A stretch of DNA of 64,000 nt from Stictocephala bisonia. Lineage: Eukaryota > Arthropoda > Insecta > Hemiptera > Membracidae. Position 1 is the stretch's first letter; each line of letters begins with the position of its first letter. The notes beneath the pieces are model-generated. The model did no database searches. It saw only the letters and a list, made by a program, of their open reading frames with translations, and was not told the DNA's origin. The position numbers and the translations under genes were made by a program. The stretch lies in contig JAQJVL010000427.1 of NCBI GenBank assembly GCA_035578905.1, positions 407,501 to 471,500 of the forward strand, written 5' to 3'. Below, in pieces: positions 36,786-46,672 of this stretch.

Positions 36786-37630
36786 TATATTTAGTCGTAA
36801 TGTAGGAAATTACAGTCTTAATGTTCAACTAACACACAAAATATACCGCCTAACCTATACTATTATACTCCAAGTGTATACTACATTATACAATACTCAA
36901 GTGTTGATACTAACCAAAATTACTTTTTTAACGTTACTAAAATAAATACGGCGATTGTTAACTATATACATTTACAGCGGCCTGAAAAATGAGTAACAAT
37001 ATAAAAATGTTTAGTTTAAAATAATTTGAATTTATAAAGTATCTAAAAAATTAATAATTGTTAATAAGTTCTTATTTATATAAGTCATTTACCATATATG
37101 GTACTTTTTTCTTACTAAAGTACTGTAAACATAACATATTAAATGGACGTTTAGTTACTAGGTTGTGTTACTTAGATTAAAAAGAAAAAAAACACCATAT
37201 CTGTGATGTTGTTGTCGGAATGAAATGGATTCGCATTTGATCCTATACAATGGAGACTGCGAAATAGTTCGTTGAAAGCTTCCAGCTCTGAGACAGATGA
37301 TCGGAGAGACAAGAAGCGCAACACCTGATCTCTTGGGTTTCTGCGAACTGATCTTCACTCACAACACCTGACTCGTCAGTTTTTTGTCCCTTACATCATT
37401 AACAAGAGGCCGTCCTAACGGGTCTTAATATGTCCTTTCTGGAATCGACTAGAAAAACACAGACATCCAATTATAGGATATATATCGGACATTCTGCTAC
37501 TTTCCGGACCTGATTTGTTGGTGAAGGTCAACCTGTTTTACCGTTGAGTCGGAAGTCTAACAAAACACTATTATATAACAATGTATAATAACACGGCCAT
37601 GAAGATAAAATGTTATTGAAGGTCTGACGG
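36786..37630. other. Intergenic DNA
   Basis: AT-rich up to about 37150, then a unique block of more balanced composition (about 37190-37560) next to the non-LTR remnant. That block may be further decayed retrotransposon, but I cannot read a conserved domain in it. Confidence 0.35.
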
Positions 37631-38260
37631 AAGACCATAGGTGACTATATTTTTGGGAGACGTAGAATGAATGCGCTGGAAGGACCAAGTAAGAGTAGAT
37701 TTGGAGAATATATGAGCATACATGGAGGATGGCTCATGTCAGAGGAAAATAGAAGCAACTAGTTAGCGAGCCTAAAACCATGTAAGGGCCATCGCAGTAA
37801 ATAAGTGTGTTAATGGCTCATGACAGAGGAAAATAGAAGCAACTAGTTAGCGAGCCTAAAACCATGTAAGGGCCATCGCAGTAAATAGGTGTGTTAATAT
37901 ATGAGCATACATGGAGGATGGCTCATGACAGAGGAAAATAGAAGCAACTAGTTAGCGAGCCTAAAACCATGTAAGGGCCATCGCAGTAAATAAGTGTGTT
38001 AATATATGAGCATACATGGAGGATGGCTCATGACAGAGGAAAATAGAAGCAACTAGTTAGCGAGCCTAAAACCATGTAAGGGCCATCGCAGTAAATAAGT
38101 GTGTTAATATATGAGCATACATGGAGGATGGCTCATGACAGAGGAAAATAGAAGCAACTAGTTAGCGAGCCTAAAACCATGTATGGGCCATCGCAGTAAA
38201 TAAACCATGTAAGGGCCATCGCAGTAAATAAACCATGTAAGGGCCATCGCAGTAAATAAG
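37631..38260 (+). mobile_element. 3' end of a non-LTR retrotransposon, tandemly expanded
   Basis: At 37677-37712 the plus strand reads WKDQVRVDLENI, and at 37729-37767, in another frame, MAHDRGK followed after a stop by KQLVSE. The pattern RW-D-V--DL ... DR--W--LV--A is the usual C-terminal end of RTE/CR1/Jockey-type polyproteins, downstream of the reverse transcriptase. The copy is broken by frameshifts and stops, and the reverse transcriptase itself is absent. The last part is amplified as a 105-bp tandem repeat (separate entry). Confidence 0.6.
37710..38260 (+). repeat. 105-bp tandem repeat derived from the retrotransposon end
   Basis: Units begin atatgagcatacatgg at 37710, 37899, 38004 and 38109. 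A further unit at about 37815 lacks its first 21 bp, so the spacing 37710-37899 is 105 + 84. The last unit is followed by two extra copies of only its final 28 bp (aaccatgtaagggccatcgc and following bases). Units are nearly identical, so the amplification is recent. Confidence 0.95.
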
Positions 38261-38570
38261 TGTGATAATTTGCACCCTTTACTCAGCTCTGATTTCTTTT
38301 ATATTAAATATTATGATGCATATAAAACATAAATGAACAATGATATAACAGGTTTAAATCCAACTATGGTAATAATAATCCATTGTATGACATATATAAT
38401 TTGTATTGTGACTATAATTGCAAGATTTATACAATTCATACGTCACAGAGTCTATAAAATGTTTTTTATTTTTCTCTATAAGTACTGTATGAGATGGCCA
38501 TATGGGACTATAGCAGAATTCGGGTGGTTTAGATTTGAGAATTTGCAAAAATTCTCAAATAGGCAAGGTG
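38261..38570. other. AT-rich intergenic DNA
   Basis: Nothing recognisable. A small inverted repeat (gagaatttgc / gcaaaaattctc) lies near 38536-38558. Confidence 0.4.
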
Positions 38571-38660
38571 GTATTGGCCCACCGTTGTTTGTGTATGGGT
38601 GAGTGGACGTGAAATATCACTACGTGAATGTGTGGGTGGGATGTTCAGCACCACTGTTTG
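38571..38660. repeat. 36-bp minisatellite family, locus 3 (degenerate)
   Basis: Two to three diverged units (tgtgtatgggtgagtgg, gtgtgggtggga, caccactg) in the same orientation as the 10.2-kb array. It is only recognisable by comparison with the better loci. Confidence 0.6.
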
Positions 38661-39161
38661 GATTTAAAGCTAAACTGTAGGTCCCTAAGATTCCCTTGCT
38701 ATAGAGAAATTCATTATTGGCCCTTGATAACCTTAGTTTTTTTTTTTTTTTTATTTTATTCATAACATTAGTTGTAAAAAACAGTCCCACCCACTGTTTT
38801 TTATTTACTTCTGCTCAAATGCATTTATGTTCAAGAATGTTATGGCATTTCAATATGCCGTCTAAGGACAAGCTTATAAACCAAACATATTAAATGATTC
38901 AAAAGTATACTATAATATATATTGATATTGCAAATTACATAGGAATTGTCTGCAAAAGAGAGTGCTTTAACACTTGTGATAAAACAATTAACTTTAATTA
39001 CATTAACAATAATAATCCTTTACTGTCGTAAAAATGTGGTACAACATTGACAACGTCATTTTACGGCTAACTGCCAAGTCGGTACTAATACTATCTTAAT
39101 TTAAGTACATTTAAAATAAATTTAGGGCAGGCATTAATAATTACTAGCACAACAACAGAAC

Positions 39162-39211
<50 letters not shown>

Positions 39212-40689
39212 ATAATATTATTGTTATAACAAAGTTTAAATAATACAAGGAATGACACAATTAATAGCAAGGCAAATCTAACAAGGACCATAGATAAAAA
39301 CATCGAGAACATGAAATACTTATAATGAAATCTACATATAGGATTTAAATTCTATTAAACCCAAACTCAGAAATTCGTTAATTGAGTAAAAGGGGTTATT
39401 GAGTAACCAGCTCTAAAACTTACATTTAAACTCTTTCGGTGAATACTTATCAATTAAATGTATAACTTTGTTGTATACTTTGATTGAGATCACCAGAGGA
39501 CTGGATACGCTTTTATTCAACCTATGAAAACTAACAGTAGCTTTATTGTTGTTACAGGTTTTATAACTTGAATTTTGTCTCACGTGTATGTACCTTCGAT
39601 GACTAAATGTATATTGTATTATGTCAAACAGATATAGGTTTATGACTGTTTGAACTTTTGTGAGAATAAACAGAGGCTTACAGTGTTCTAATAGGTCTGA
39701 ATTCGTAATTATTCTAATTATCTTAGTATTACTGCCTAGTCATAAAAAGATACATATTCCACTACGAATATTATATTCAAAAATTATTAAAGTTTTAAAA
39801 GTCTTTTAAAAGAAAATTTATTCTTGTGATTAAATTCTTGTTCTCATATAGCAAGTAAATATTATCTAATATTATATTTTATGAATGTAGTTGATTGTTA
39901 CCAATTTAATTTTATAGGTCATTTAGAATAATTTTATAGTCATTTTAGAATTATCTTTTAAATTAAATTTATCTAAACACTTTTACAAATTATTGATTTA
40001 TAATTTTGTGGTGTTAAGTAGAAAAACTTTTTTACTAAAGGCTGCACGGTTGATTTTATAATCACGGATAAAAAGGTAACTTAACATTTAAAATGTAGTG
40101 TCTGAAATCATCAGCTGTTTTTGTGGTCCAACGTGAAACACTAGTGTAGTCCCATGTAAATAAATTCAGCTTAAACGAACAGTAGTAGCATATCTCACTA
40201 ACATACCAAATTACTGGCACAAATGGTCCCATTAATTGCGATGTATATTTGTAACTAATACTGTAATATAATCAAGAGATATGCTTCAGTTACAAAAATA
40301 AAACGTTTAAAGCGCAGCTGTTTTCCAACTTCATGACTGAAGATAAATATTTAAATTCTAACTAAGACAAAAAAAAAAACCTTACAAGAGATCTGCTTAA
40401 TAAATCTGACTATAAAATGGTTGGTCTTATTTTTAGTCAGTCTTTACTTTAATAGTACTTAATTATTTGAAATCATATTCACAATTTTGTTGACCATTGA
40501 AGTTTTAAAAATGTATAAATAAGACAGACATTTTTTAACTTTTTCCTTAAAATAGTTAACTAATTGATTTGTTGTTTTTTCATTGTATTACATGACATTA
40601 ACATTATAATTAAGAAATGAAAGTAATACAAAACAGTTTTCAAACCTAGCTCCAGTGATCTTTGGTTGGATCTACTTATATTTAGATTC
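38661..40689. other. AT-rich intergenic DNA
   Basis: No gene. A run of 16 T lies near 38736-38752 and a (TA)n microsatellite is listed separately. Confidence 0.4.
39165..39207. repeat. (AT)n microsatellite
   Basis: About 21 uninterrupted AT units. Confidence 0.95.
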
Positions 40690-40933
40690 CATCCATCACC
40701 TTTTCTATCGCTCACAAAAACAGGATCTACGCGCGGGATGGGAGCAGCACGCACACGCCACGAAAGAAACCACGTAGCCTCAAGGCCAGGCCAAGTTTAT
40801 TCACCTGTCAGAAGAGCTGAGCGAGCGGCAGCGGTGTACAAAGATGCTTTTTGTCCGGCCAAATCAGCTTCGCCGATCTCCCTTCACCCAACAAGGCGTC
40901 ACGAAATTACACTATTCCATATTAATTGTTCAG
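40690..40933 (+). other. Candidate exon in a GC-rich island, with splice donor
   Basis: A CpG-containing block of balanced composition ends in a consensus donor, TTCAG|GTAAGTAA, with the junction at 40933/40934. The plus strand is open from 40666 to the stop at 40941, about 90 codons, but the translation (for example RHERNHVASRPGQVYSPVRR) is not one I recognise. CpG-rich islands in this window otherwise mark the Toll promoter. It may therefore be the first, possibly non-coding, exon of a plus-strand transcript whose remainder lies outside or is too short to see. No TATA box is apparent. Confidence 0.35.
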
Positions 40934-40939
40934 GTAAGT

Positions 40940-41494
40940 AATAATTCCACCTTGGGGAACACGCGAGCTCAGCGATTAGAGAATTAGCTGGTTTGCTCAA
41001 GGGACAATCTGTGTCTGTAATTAATGTTATCAGTGCTATCTAAGCCAGTAGTAAATCAGGTAATTATTGTATTAATGGCTTGCTACACACGGAAGGTAGG
41101 TTAATGATTTTCCCAGGTTTTGAGGCCGATGTTTGAAAGGATAACAGTTCTTAAGATTTGGTCTAGATACCCAAAAGTAATTTACAGTTTTATGTGAAAA
41201 TCAGCTCTTGTCGATTGTGAGATCAGCTTTTGAATTTAAAATTTTGTAAATTATGACCTGAAAAAAATGAAACATCAAGATTATATCCATTTAAAATGAT
41301 TTATAGCTATATTTATAAAATGTTTATTGTCAGGTGTTAAAATCACCACGCACGGTGAAAATGTTGTATATTTACTATGTATTAAGTATTTTGTTTATTA
41401 AAGAACTAACAAGGTTGTTGGAATCATCAACTTATTTTATTCTTCTTTTTCCCCATCATATATGGTTTATAAGCATTAAGCCTCATTTTATAAA
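40940..41494. other. AT-rich intergenic DNA
   Basis: Nothing recognised. If the candidate exon upstream is real, this would be intron. Confidence 0.35.
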
Positions 41495-41570
41495 GCCGGT
41501 GGCCGAGTTGTCTAAGGCGTCAGGACCTTGAGCCTGGGGTAGAGGTGGTGCAGGTTCGTCTTAACTTGAA
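41495..41570 (+). other. tRNA-like sequence (pseudo-tRNA or SINE head)
   Basis: Starts gccggtggccgagttgtcta, matching the acceptor and D arm of a Leu/Ser-type tRNA, with an A box TGGCCGAGTTG at 41500-41510. A possible anticodon stem (cagg/cctg) follows. The B box position reads GGTTCGTCTTA (41553-41563), keeping the GGTTCG but losing the rest. The acceptor stem does not close. Not a functional tRNA: more likely a tRNA-derived SINE head or an old pseudogene. Confidence 0.5.
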
Positions 41571-42692
41571 TTTTTTATCAGCAATATTCACGTTGTCCTG
41601 TAATTATTCTCCACCTTACTCTAGCTGAGTAAGTTCACCTCTCAAATAAACATTATAAGGGAAATTGGCAAGGTATGGTTAATATAAAATATACCAACCT
41701 CTTATTTTACTAAAAAATAATTAGTAATAACTGTAAGAGAACAAAGAAAACAGTAGCCTGTATTTTTAATTTTAAATACCTTTTTTATCGAATATAGATC
41801 AATGATAATTAGGCACTCAATATAAATAACTACGTGTAAATGTACTATTAACGTATGAATTCTGTAAGTCATTGTCTAGTTTTATATTAGTTTCAAAAGT
41901 AAATAGACTATTTTACCAATAACTATAGTATGCAATAGTTAGTGACCAGGTCCGAGGTTACTAACTTACAGATCTAGGTATATTAAAGCAATTTCGTATG
42001 AGACTTAGAACAATTTACTCTAAATGCAGGTTTGGTAATGGCTTTCATTGTACAAGTCCTAACAAGCACAAACAATTTTCCGGTTCATACCCGTGACATG
42101 TGTTGACGTTGCGAGGCGGAGGTTAGTTGACATTTTTGCCACAAACTGAGGTTAGGTTCCACTTACAGAGGTAATTGTGGGTGTCAGGCAAGCAGAGGAA
42201 AATTGCTGATGAGATTCTGTTCGTCTTCCCGTCCATTTAGAAAACGCTACAAACCCCGCGAATTGCTTCTGTTGGACAAAACGAGGAGCCTGGAATAAAT
42301 AAGGCGCATATTACCAGAATGACGGACATTTATTATACAATTTAGTATCACGTCTTGCAGGTGGTTTGGTTTGGTTTAGTCGTCTCGACAAATGGTTTCT
42401 CAGGATTGGAAATTACGTACTTTTGACCTAACCTCATGGTACCGCTAAAACTATATTTTTCAAAATACCTACAAATAGCTATAGTTTGTAAGAAAATAAA
42501 CGTTATTTACTTTCAGGTGTTACCTAATTTATATTTGAACATAATTTCATAATAACACACGTACGGGTATTTATAAGAATACTGTTTACACGAAAACTAT
42601 CCAACACCATATACATGGTCACTGAAGTAAACTATACGACGTAATAAATCTAAAAACAAGGATTAAGTAAAATGTAAATAGATAAATACAAA
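41571..42692. other. Intergenic DNA
   Basis: No gene. A unique GC-richer block at about 42040-42310 could be regulatory or an old insertion; I recognise no motif cluster in it. Confidence 0.35.
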
Positions 42693-42830
42693 TTCCAAGG
42701 TGGAGGCTCAGTAACTAATGATTCGGACTACGAAGACCATCAGGTTAGAATCCCCAACTGACCTGACGAATGTACGGTTGGTAATTCACTCGTTGAATAT
42801 AAGTAACTCATAGGGTTGTAGACTGATTTG
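42693..42830 (+). mobile_element. tRNA-derived SINE-like copy 3 (plus strand)
   Basis: Contains an A-box-like aggctcagtaac and a B box GGTTAGAATCC (one change from the consensus), then gtaattcactcgttgaat, which matches the body of copy 1 read on its own strand (acttcactcgttgaat). The copy is diverged. Confidence 0.55.
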
Positions 42831-43030
42831 AAGTTAAAAATATGATCATAATAGTTTATATTTACTATTATGTTTATACTTAATAAAATAATAATTAAAA
42901 TCGTATGTTAGTGAATTGTGTAAACACACTTTAAATAAGGTTAGTAAAATACGGTATTGCAAATTCGTTAAGATGTTTTGAATTCAAATTAATTTTTTTT
43001 TTAATTATTTATTTATTTTAGTTTTGAGAG

Positions 43031-43032
<2 letters not shown>
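42831..43032. other. AT-rich spacer
   Basis: Nothing recognisable. Confidence 0.4.
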
Positions 43033-43112
<80 letters not shown>

Positions 43113-43118
43113 TGTGTT
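43033..43118. repeat. (TG)n microsatellite, about 42 units
   Basis: Uninterrupted TG for about 76 bp, with one TTTG imperfection near the right end, preceded by a short (GA)n. It directly adjoins the 3' end of the minus-strand SINE copy at 43129-43275, where it reads (CA)n. Confidence 0.97.
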
Positions 43119-43128
43119 TTATACTTCA

Positions 43129-43275
43129 ATCACCAATTCATATGGGCATGCAGGCTTTCCCGTAAGCTTTATTTTACAATTGAAATACTGACAATTAGCT
43201 CACTTATGGATTCGAACCTTGGGTACTGCCCACTACAGTTCGAAGCCTTGGCCACTGGCCACCACGATGGCAAAT
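43129..43275 (-). mobile_element. tRNA-derived SINE-like copy 4, with intact pol III boxes
   Basis: On the minus strand the head has a perfect A box TGGCCAGTGG (43252-43261) and a perfect B box GGTTCGAATCC (43208-43218), 34 bp apart as in tRNA genes. The body then continues to gcctgcatgcccatatgaat. Of the four copies in the window this keeps the best internal promoter. It is followed by the (CA)n tract. Confidence 0.65.
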
Positions 43276-43661
43276 ATAAAAATTATAAACACAATATATG
43301 TTTAAGCAAGTAACTTTCACACAACTCAAATTTATTAAAATATGAGTAAAAAATATATAAAATTTATCAGTTTTGTTAAACCATGTTTACTATTCTCAGA
43401 CCTGAGGAATTCACCCTGAAAGGGGACCAATTTTGTATTAATACTTTTCAGGTCCAGAAACTCATGACGGTTGGCTTTGATCGTCAAAATGGCAACTGAT
43501 TATCATTATTGGTTAATCACTTTTGTTTGGCCCCCTCCATTTTCTTATTTTCCAAAAATAATTGTGTTTCAAGTGGCAAAAAAAGGAATGTTAAAAGTTT
43601 CATTGTATTTTATTAATATTTTAAAGGAAATGAACGTGGGTTGTAAGTACAACATTCGGAC
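43276..43661. other. Intergenic DNA
   Basis: An 84-codon frame starts at 43471 (plus) and runs through a moderately balanced sequence into the next MITE. It has no family resemblance, and its end lies inside the repeat, so I do not call it a gene. Confidence 0.35.
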
Positions 43662-43833
43662 CATTTCTGTTAATTCACTACCACTACTTTGGTTAGGTTA
43701 TGTTAGGTTTGGTTATGTTATGTAATGTTAGGTTCGGTTAGATTATGTTAGTTTTGGCTAGGTTATGTTATTTTTAGTTATGTTATGTTAGGTTTGGTTT
43801 GGTTGTGTTAAGGTAGTGAATTAACGGAAAATA
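43662..43833. mobile_element. MITE with internal telomere-like tract, copy 1
   Basis: The left end atttctgttaattcactacc (43663-43682) and right end ggtagtgaattaacggaaaa (43812-43831) are inverted repeats of about 20 bp with one or two differences. Between them lies about 115 bp of degenerate pentamers (ttagg, ttatg, ttcgg). A second element with the same ends is at 59966-60272. Confidence 0.7.
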
Positions 43834-44515
43834 TCTCAGATTGTATTTTGGAATGTAGCTGTAATTAAAATGAAATATAGTTTTTATTTTATATATGAAC
43901 TAAATCAATAATCAATAGAACATGAATAAACAAATATTTATAATAATTCAATTTCAACATTCCACAGTGTTTATTAGACTTTAAATAAACCCGGGGGGGG
44001 GGGGGTATTTGTCTCGAAGAAGAAGAAGGTCAAGTTTAATTTAGATACAAGTGAGATACTCCCTTTGTTGAGTGGTTGCACGTCCTCAAATTGTCCTGAG
44101 CCAGCAGGCCTCAGTCGCTGACAACTTCACTTAAGGTGATGAGCCTCTTCTCTCTCTCAGTTCTCCACGTGCTGAATAAAATAATTTACTTGCTTGAAGT
44201 AAAGTGCTAATCGAAACGTTGGAAAACCTTTTTCATATTGTTGTAAAAATTTAAGACCAAATACTTTTTTTATAAAATAGGATGTAATAATATAGCACAC
44301 GATATATTATAGTGTTTAATATTTTATATAAAATGTCATTACAGTACCTTGGGAATACATTATTATCTACCAGTTGCCACTCAGAATTATTTGGAATTTT
44401 AATGCCTACACTTGAGCAAAAAGTATTCCCTTTTAAAAGTTACTTCTTCCTATTAGATTGTTCTTGCTTGATAAATTTTTAAAGATATTTACCTCTAAAA
44501 GTGTGTGATAAAATA
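43834..44515. other. Intergenic DNA
   Basis: Contains a 13-base poly-G run (43993-44005) and a unique GC-richer block at about 44040-44180. At 44198-44216 aatcgaaacgttgg resembles the GAAACG end of the hammerhead-like signature described in the findings, but without a clear partner. Confidence 0.35.
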
Positions 44516-44785
44516 AACGTAATATTTTGACAGGTATAGAACCCTCGTCTTCTTCAAGTTAATGTACCAACATTTAAAACTAAAATTTCCCTCTAGTGTT
44601 ATCCATATCAATGTAAGAAAAACATAAAGACCTACATTATTATGTATCTACAATGGACTCTATCATGAAAGCATGACATCTAACAAACTATTACTTTGAA
44701 ATACAAACTATTGTCAAGTGTAAAGTAAAACCTGAAGACGACTGGAGTTTTATACCTGTAGAAACGTTATGTTTGTTTTTTAAAA
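44516..44785. mobile_element. Inverted-repeat remnant with CTGAAGA...GAAACG signature
   Basis: The plus strand at 44728-44780 (acctgaagacgac ... ttttatacctgtagaaacgttatg) and the minus strand at about 44570-44516 (cttgaagaagacgag ... tctatacctgtcaaaatatta) align over about 55 bp. The inner 150 bp are unrelated. Inverted terminal segments with such a motif are typical of Penelope-like element ends, but no reverse transcriptase is present and both arms are decayed. Confidence 0.4.
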
Positions 44786-45761
44786 CACTTTAGGTGTTGG
44801 GAATCACCAACAAATTTTCCAATCATCAGTGTCGTCTTGTATTTTAGGGCTCTTTAATTATAGTAATGCTCAAATGATGGGTAAAAGGAGCTGTGTAAAA
44901 TAGTTTGATTCGTTATTAAAATTATTCTATTATAACTTATGTTTTAAAAAAAATTATACACTACATTGCTAGAATTTGCATTTGGACGAGTCATGAGCAC
45001 TCTGCTTGTACTTTGAAAACTTATTTAGGATGCAAGTAATACTTCCCAGACATGTTGGATTTAAAAAAAAAAAAAATACACAAACAAGCTAACAATATCA
45101 GAATTAAAAGTCACGTAGCTGTATGTTGTTTAGTTCACGCTTCTCAAGAACTAATCTGGAAATGTCTAGACTACACAATGTTTTTTAACCATCAATAGAT
45201 ATTTTCAATTGTTCATTGAAGAAGTACAGGACAAATTAACTACATTGTGTCAAATATTAAGTTTTGCAGTTTTAAAGTTAAACATTTTTAAAGTTTTTTT
45301 TTTTCACATCTGTGGCTGAATAGTCCTCACATTCCTTCCTAATGCGTTGAAACATATTTTAACTGTTGCTTGTTTTCTGAATATATTTAGTTGTATTATT
45401 GTTGTCAATATTTTTGTTTTAGTTGATTCTTATTGTTGTTATTATTATTGTTGATAACTTATTAATTGTTGTTAGTTTTTAATATTATTTATTCATTGAT
45501 AAATATTATTTATTTTCAATTAGCTAAAAAGTAATAATTATTAAAATAAGGTTAAAAATGGTCATTATTATTATTATTGTAGTTTAGTTCAATTATGTTA
45601 GATAGACATTTTAGATAGAATCAATTACATTTATTGCTTTATTTGCTTTAGAGGACTGATATATATCCTACTGAAGTGCATCGCTGGTTGCCATAGAATA
45701 TTTTTTGCATGCAGAATTTACTATTGTTATTAAGTGATACAATGTTTGCTGTTTTGTAGCA
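44786..45761. other. AT-rich intergenic DNA
   Basis: Nothing recognised. Dominated by simple AT-rich and TTATTA-type sequence. Confidence 0.4.
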
Positions 45762-46041
45762 TTACAAATAAAATAAATAAATAAAAAACACCCCAAGTAC
45801 ATATAATTTACGTTTTATTCGACACAAGTTTACACAATTAAGAACTATAACATGTAAGAACTTAAAAAAACTTTCCTCACCTACAAATATTCTTACTATA
45901 ATTATACGGGCCGTCCCGAAGCCCACAGCCCTCGGGGTAAGACAGGTTGCGCGAGTTTTCTGAGCGTTCATTGTTATTTTATACCACACGTAGAGTTAAG
46001 TGGCAAACTTAACGACACTAAATTACCTACGTGTGGTCTAT
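45762..46041 (-). other. GC-rich patch with unassigned frame and hairpin
   Basis: On the minus strand a 75-codon frame starts with MWYKITMNAQKTRATC and continues TPRAVGFGTARIIIVRI before entering AT-rich sequence. The GC-rich first half (45900-45975) looks distinctive, but I cannot assign it. A donor-like gtgagg follows at about 45883. Directly upstream is a hairpin with 13-bp arms (ataccacacgtag at 45991-46003, ctacgtgtggtct near 46027-46039), which also encloses gttaag/cttaac. It could be a decayed mobile element end or an exon. Confidence 0.3.
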
Positions 46042-46672
46042 CTAGTCGGCCATTATGGCACGTATCTCCGACGCATATCTCAGTGCTTCCAACTTACTTT
46101 TAATATTTTCTCAACACCCAGTGTTGTTATTCTTAAGTCTGGCGTTACATATTCTTCAGAGCTGAATGTTGCTGCCAGGTGATTAGTTTGCAGTAATTTT
46201 TGAAAATTGTGTTTTAAAAATTCACCTATTTATATTAGTAATAAGTAAAAGAAGCGAAGGTAAAAATTATTATCACCCATAAATAGTATATACATACTTA
46301 TATTTCATATACCACAAGGTTTCTATAAAAACTTCAATTTTACTAAAACGTTAAGTAAATACATAAACTAAGGGCTAACATTCATAGGTTAGTTGAATTC
46401 CTCTCAGGTATTGTTAAACGAATGTTCGTTTTGTTCAAATGTATAATGTATTTTTAACTTTATATGGTTAGCGAAATGTGGTGAGCGAAATACATTTTAT
46501 CGCAAGTTTACTTCATTGAAAAAATGAGTTACCGGTACTCAATAAATTATCAAAAAAAGCAAAGAACCTTACACATATTATAGTACATAGTTATTTGAGT
46601 TATGTATTTATCATTTTATACTTTTAATTGCTAAAAAGGAAGGGAAACTACATATTACGTTTTGAAGTTAAG
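46042..46672. other. AT-rich intergenic DNA
   Basis: Nothing recognised up to the first decayed satellite units. Confidence 0.4.

Noticed and set aside
41495..41570. Functional tRNA-Leu or tRNA-Ser gene
   Set aside because: The B box is degraded and the acceptor stem does not close, so it is listed only as a tRNA-like sequence.
42900..43313. 91-codon frame starting in the (TG)n tract
   Set aside because: It begins in a microsatellite (MCVCVCV) and continues into an antisense SINE copy.
43685..43805. Telomere end
   Set aside because: The TTAGG-like tract is short, degenerate, internal and enclosed by inverted repeats of a MITE.
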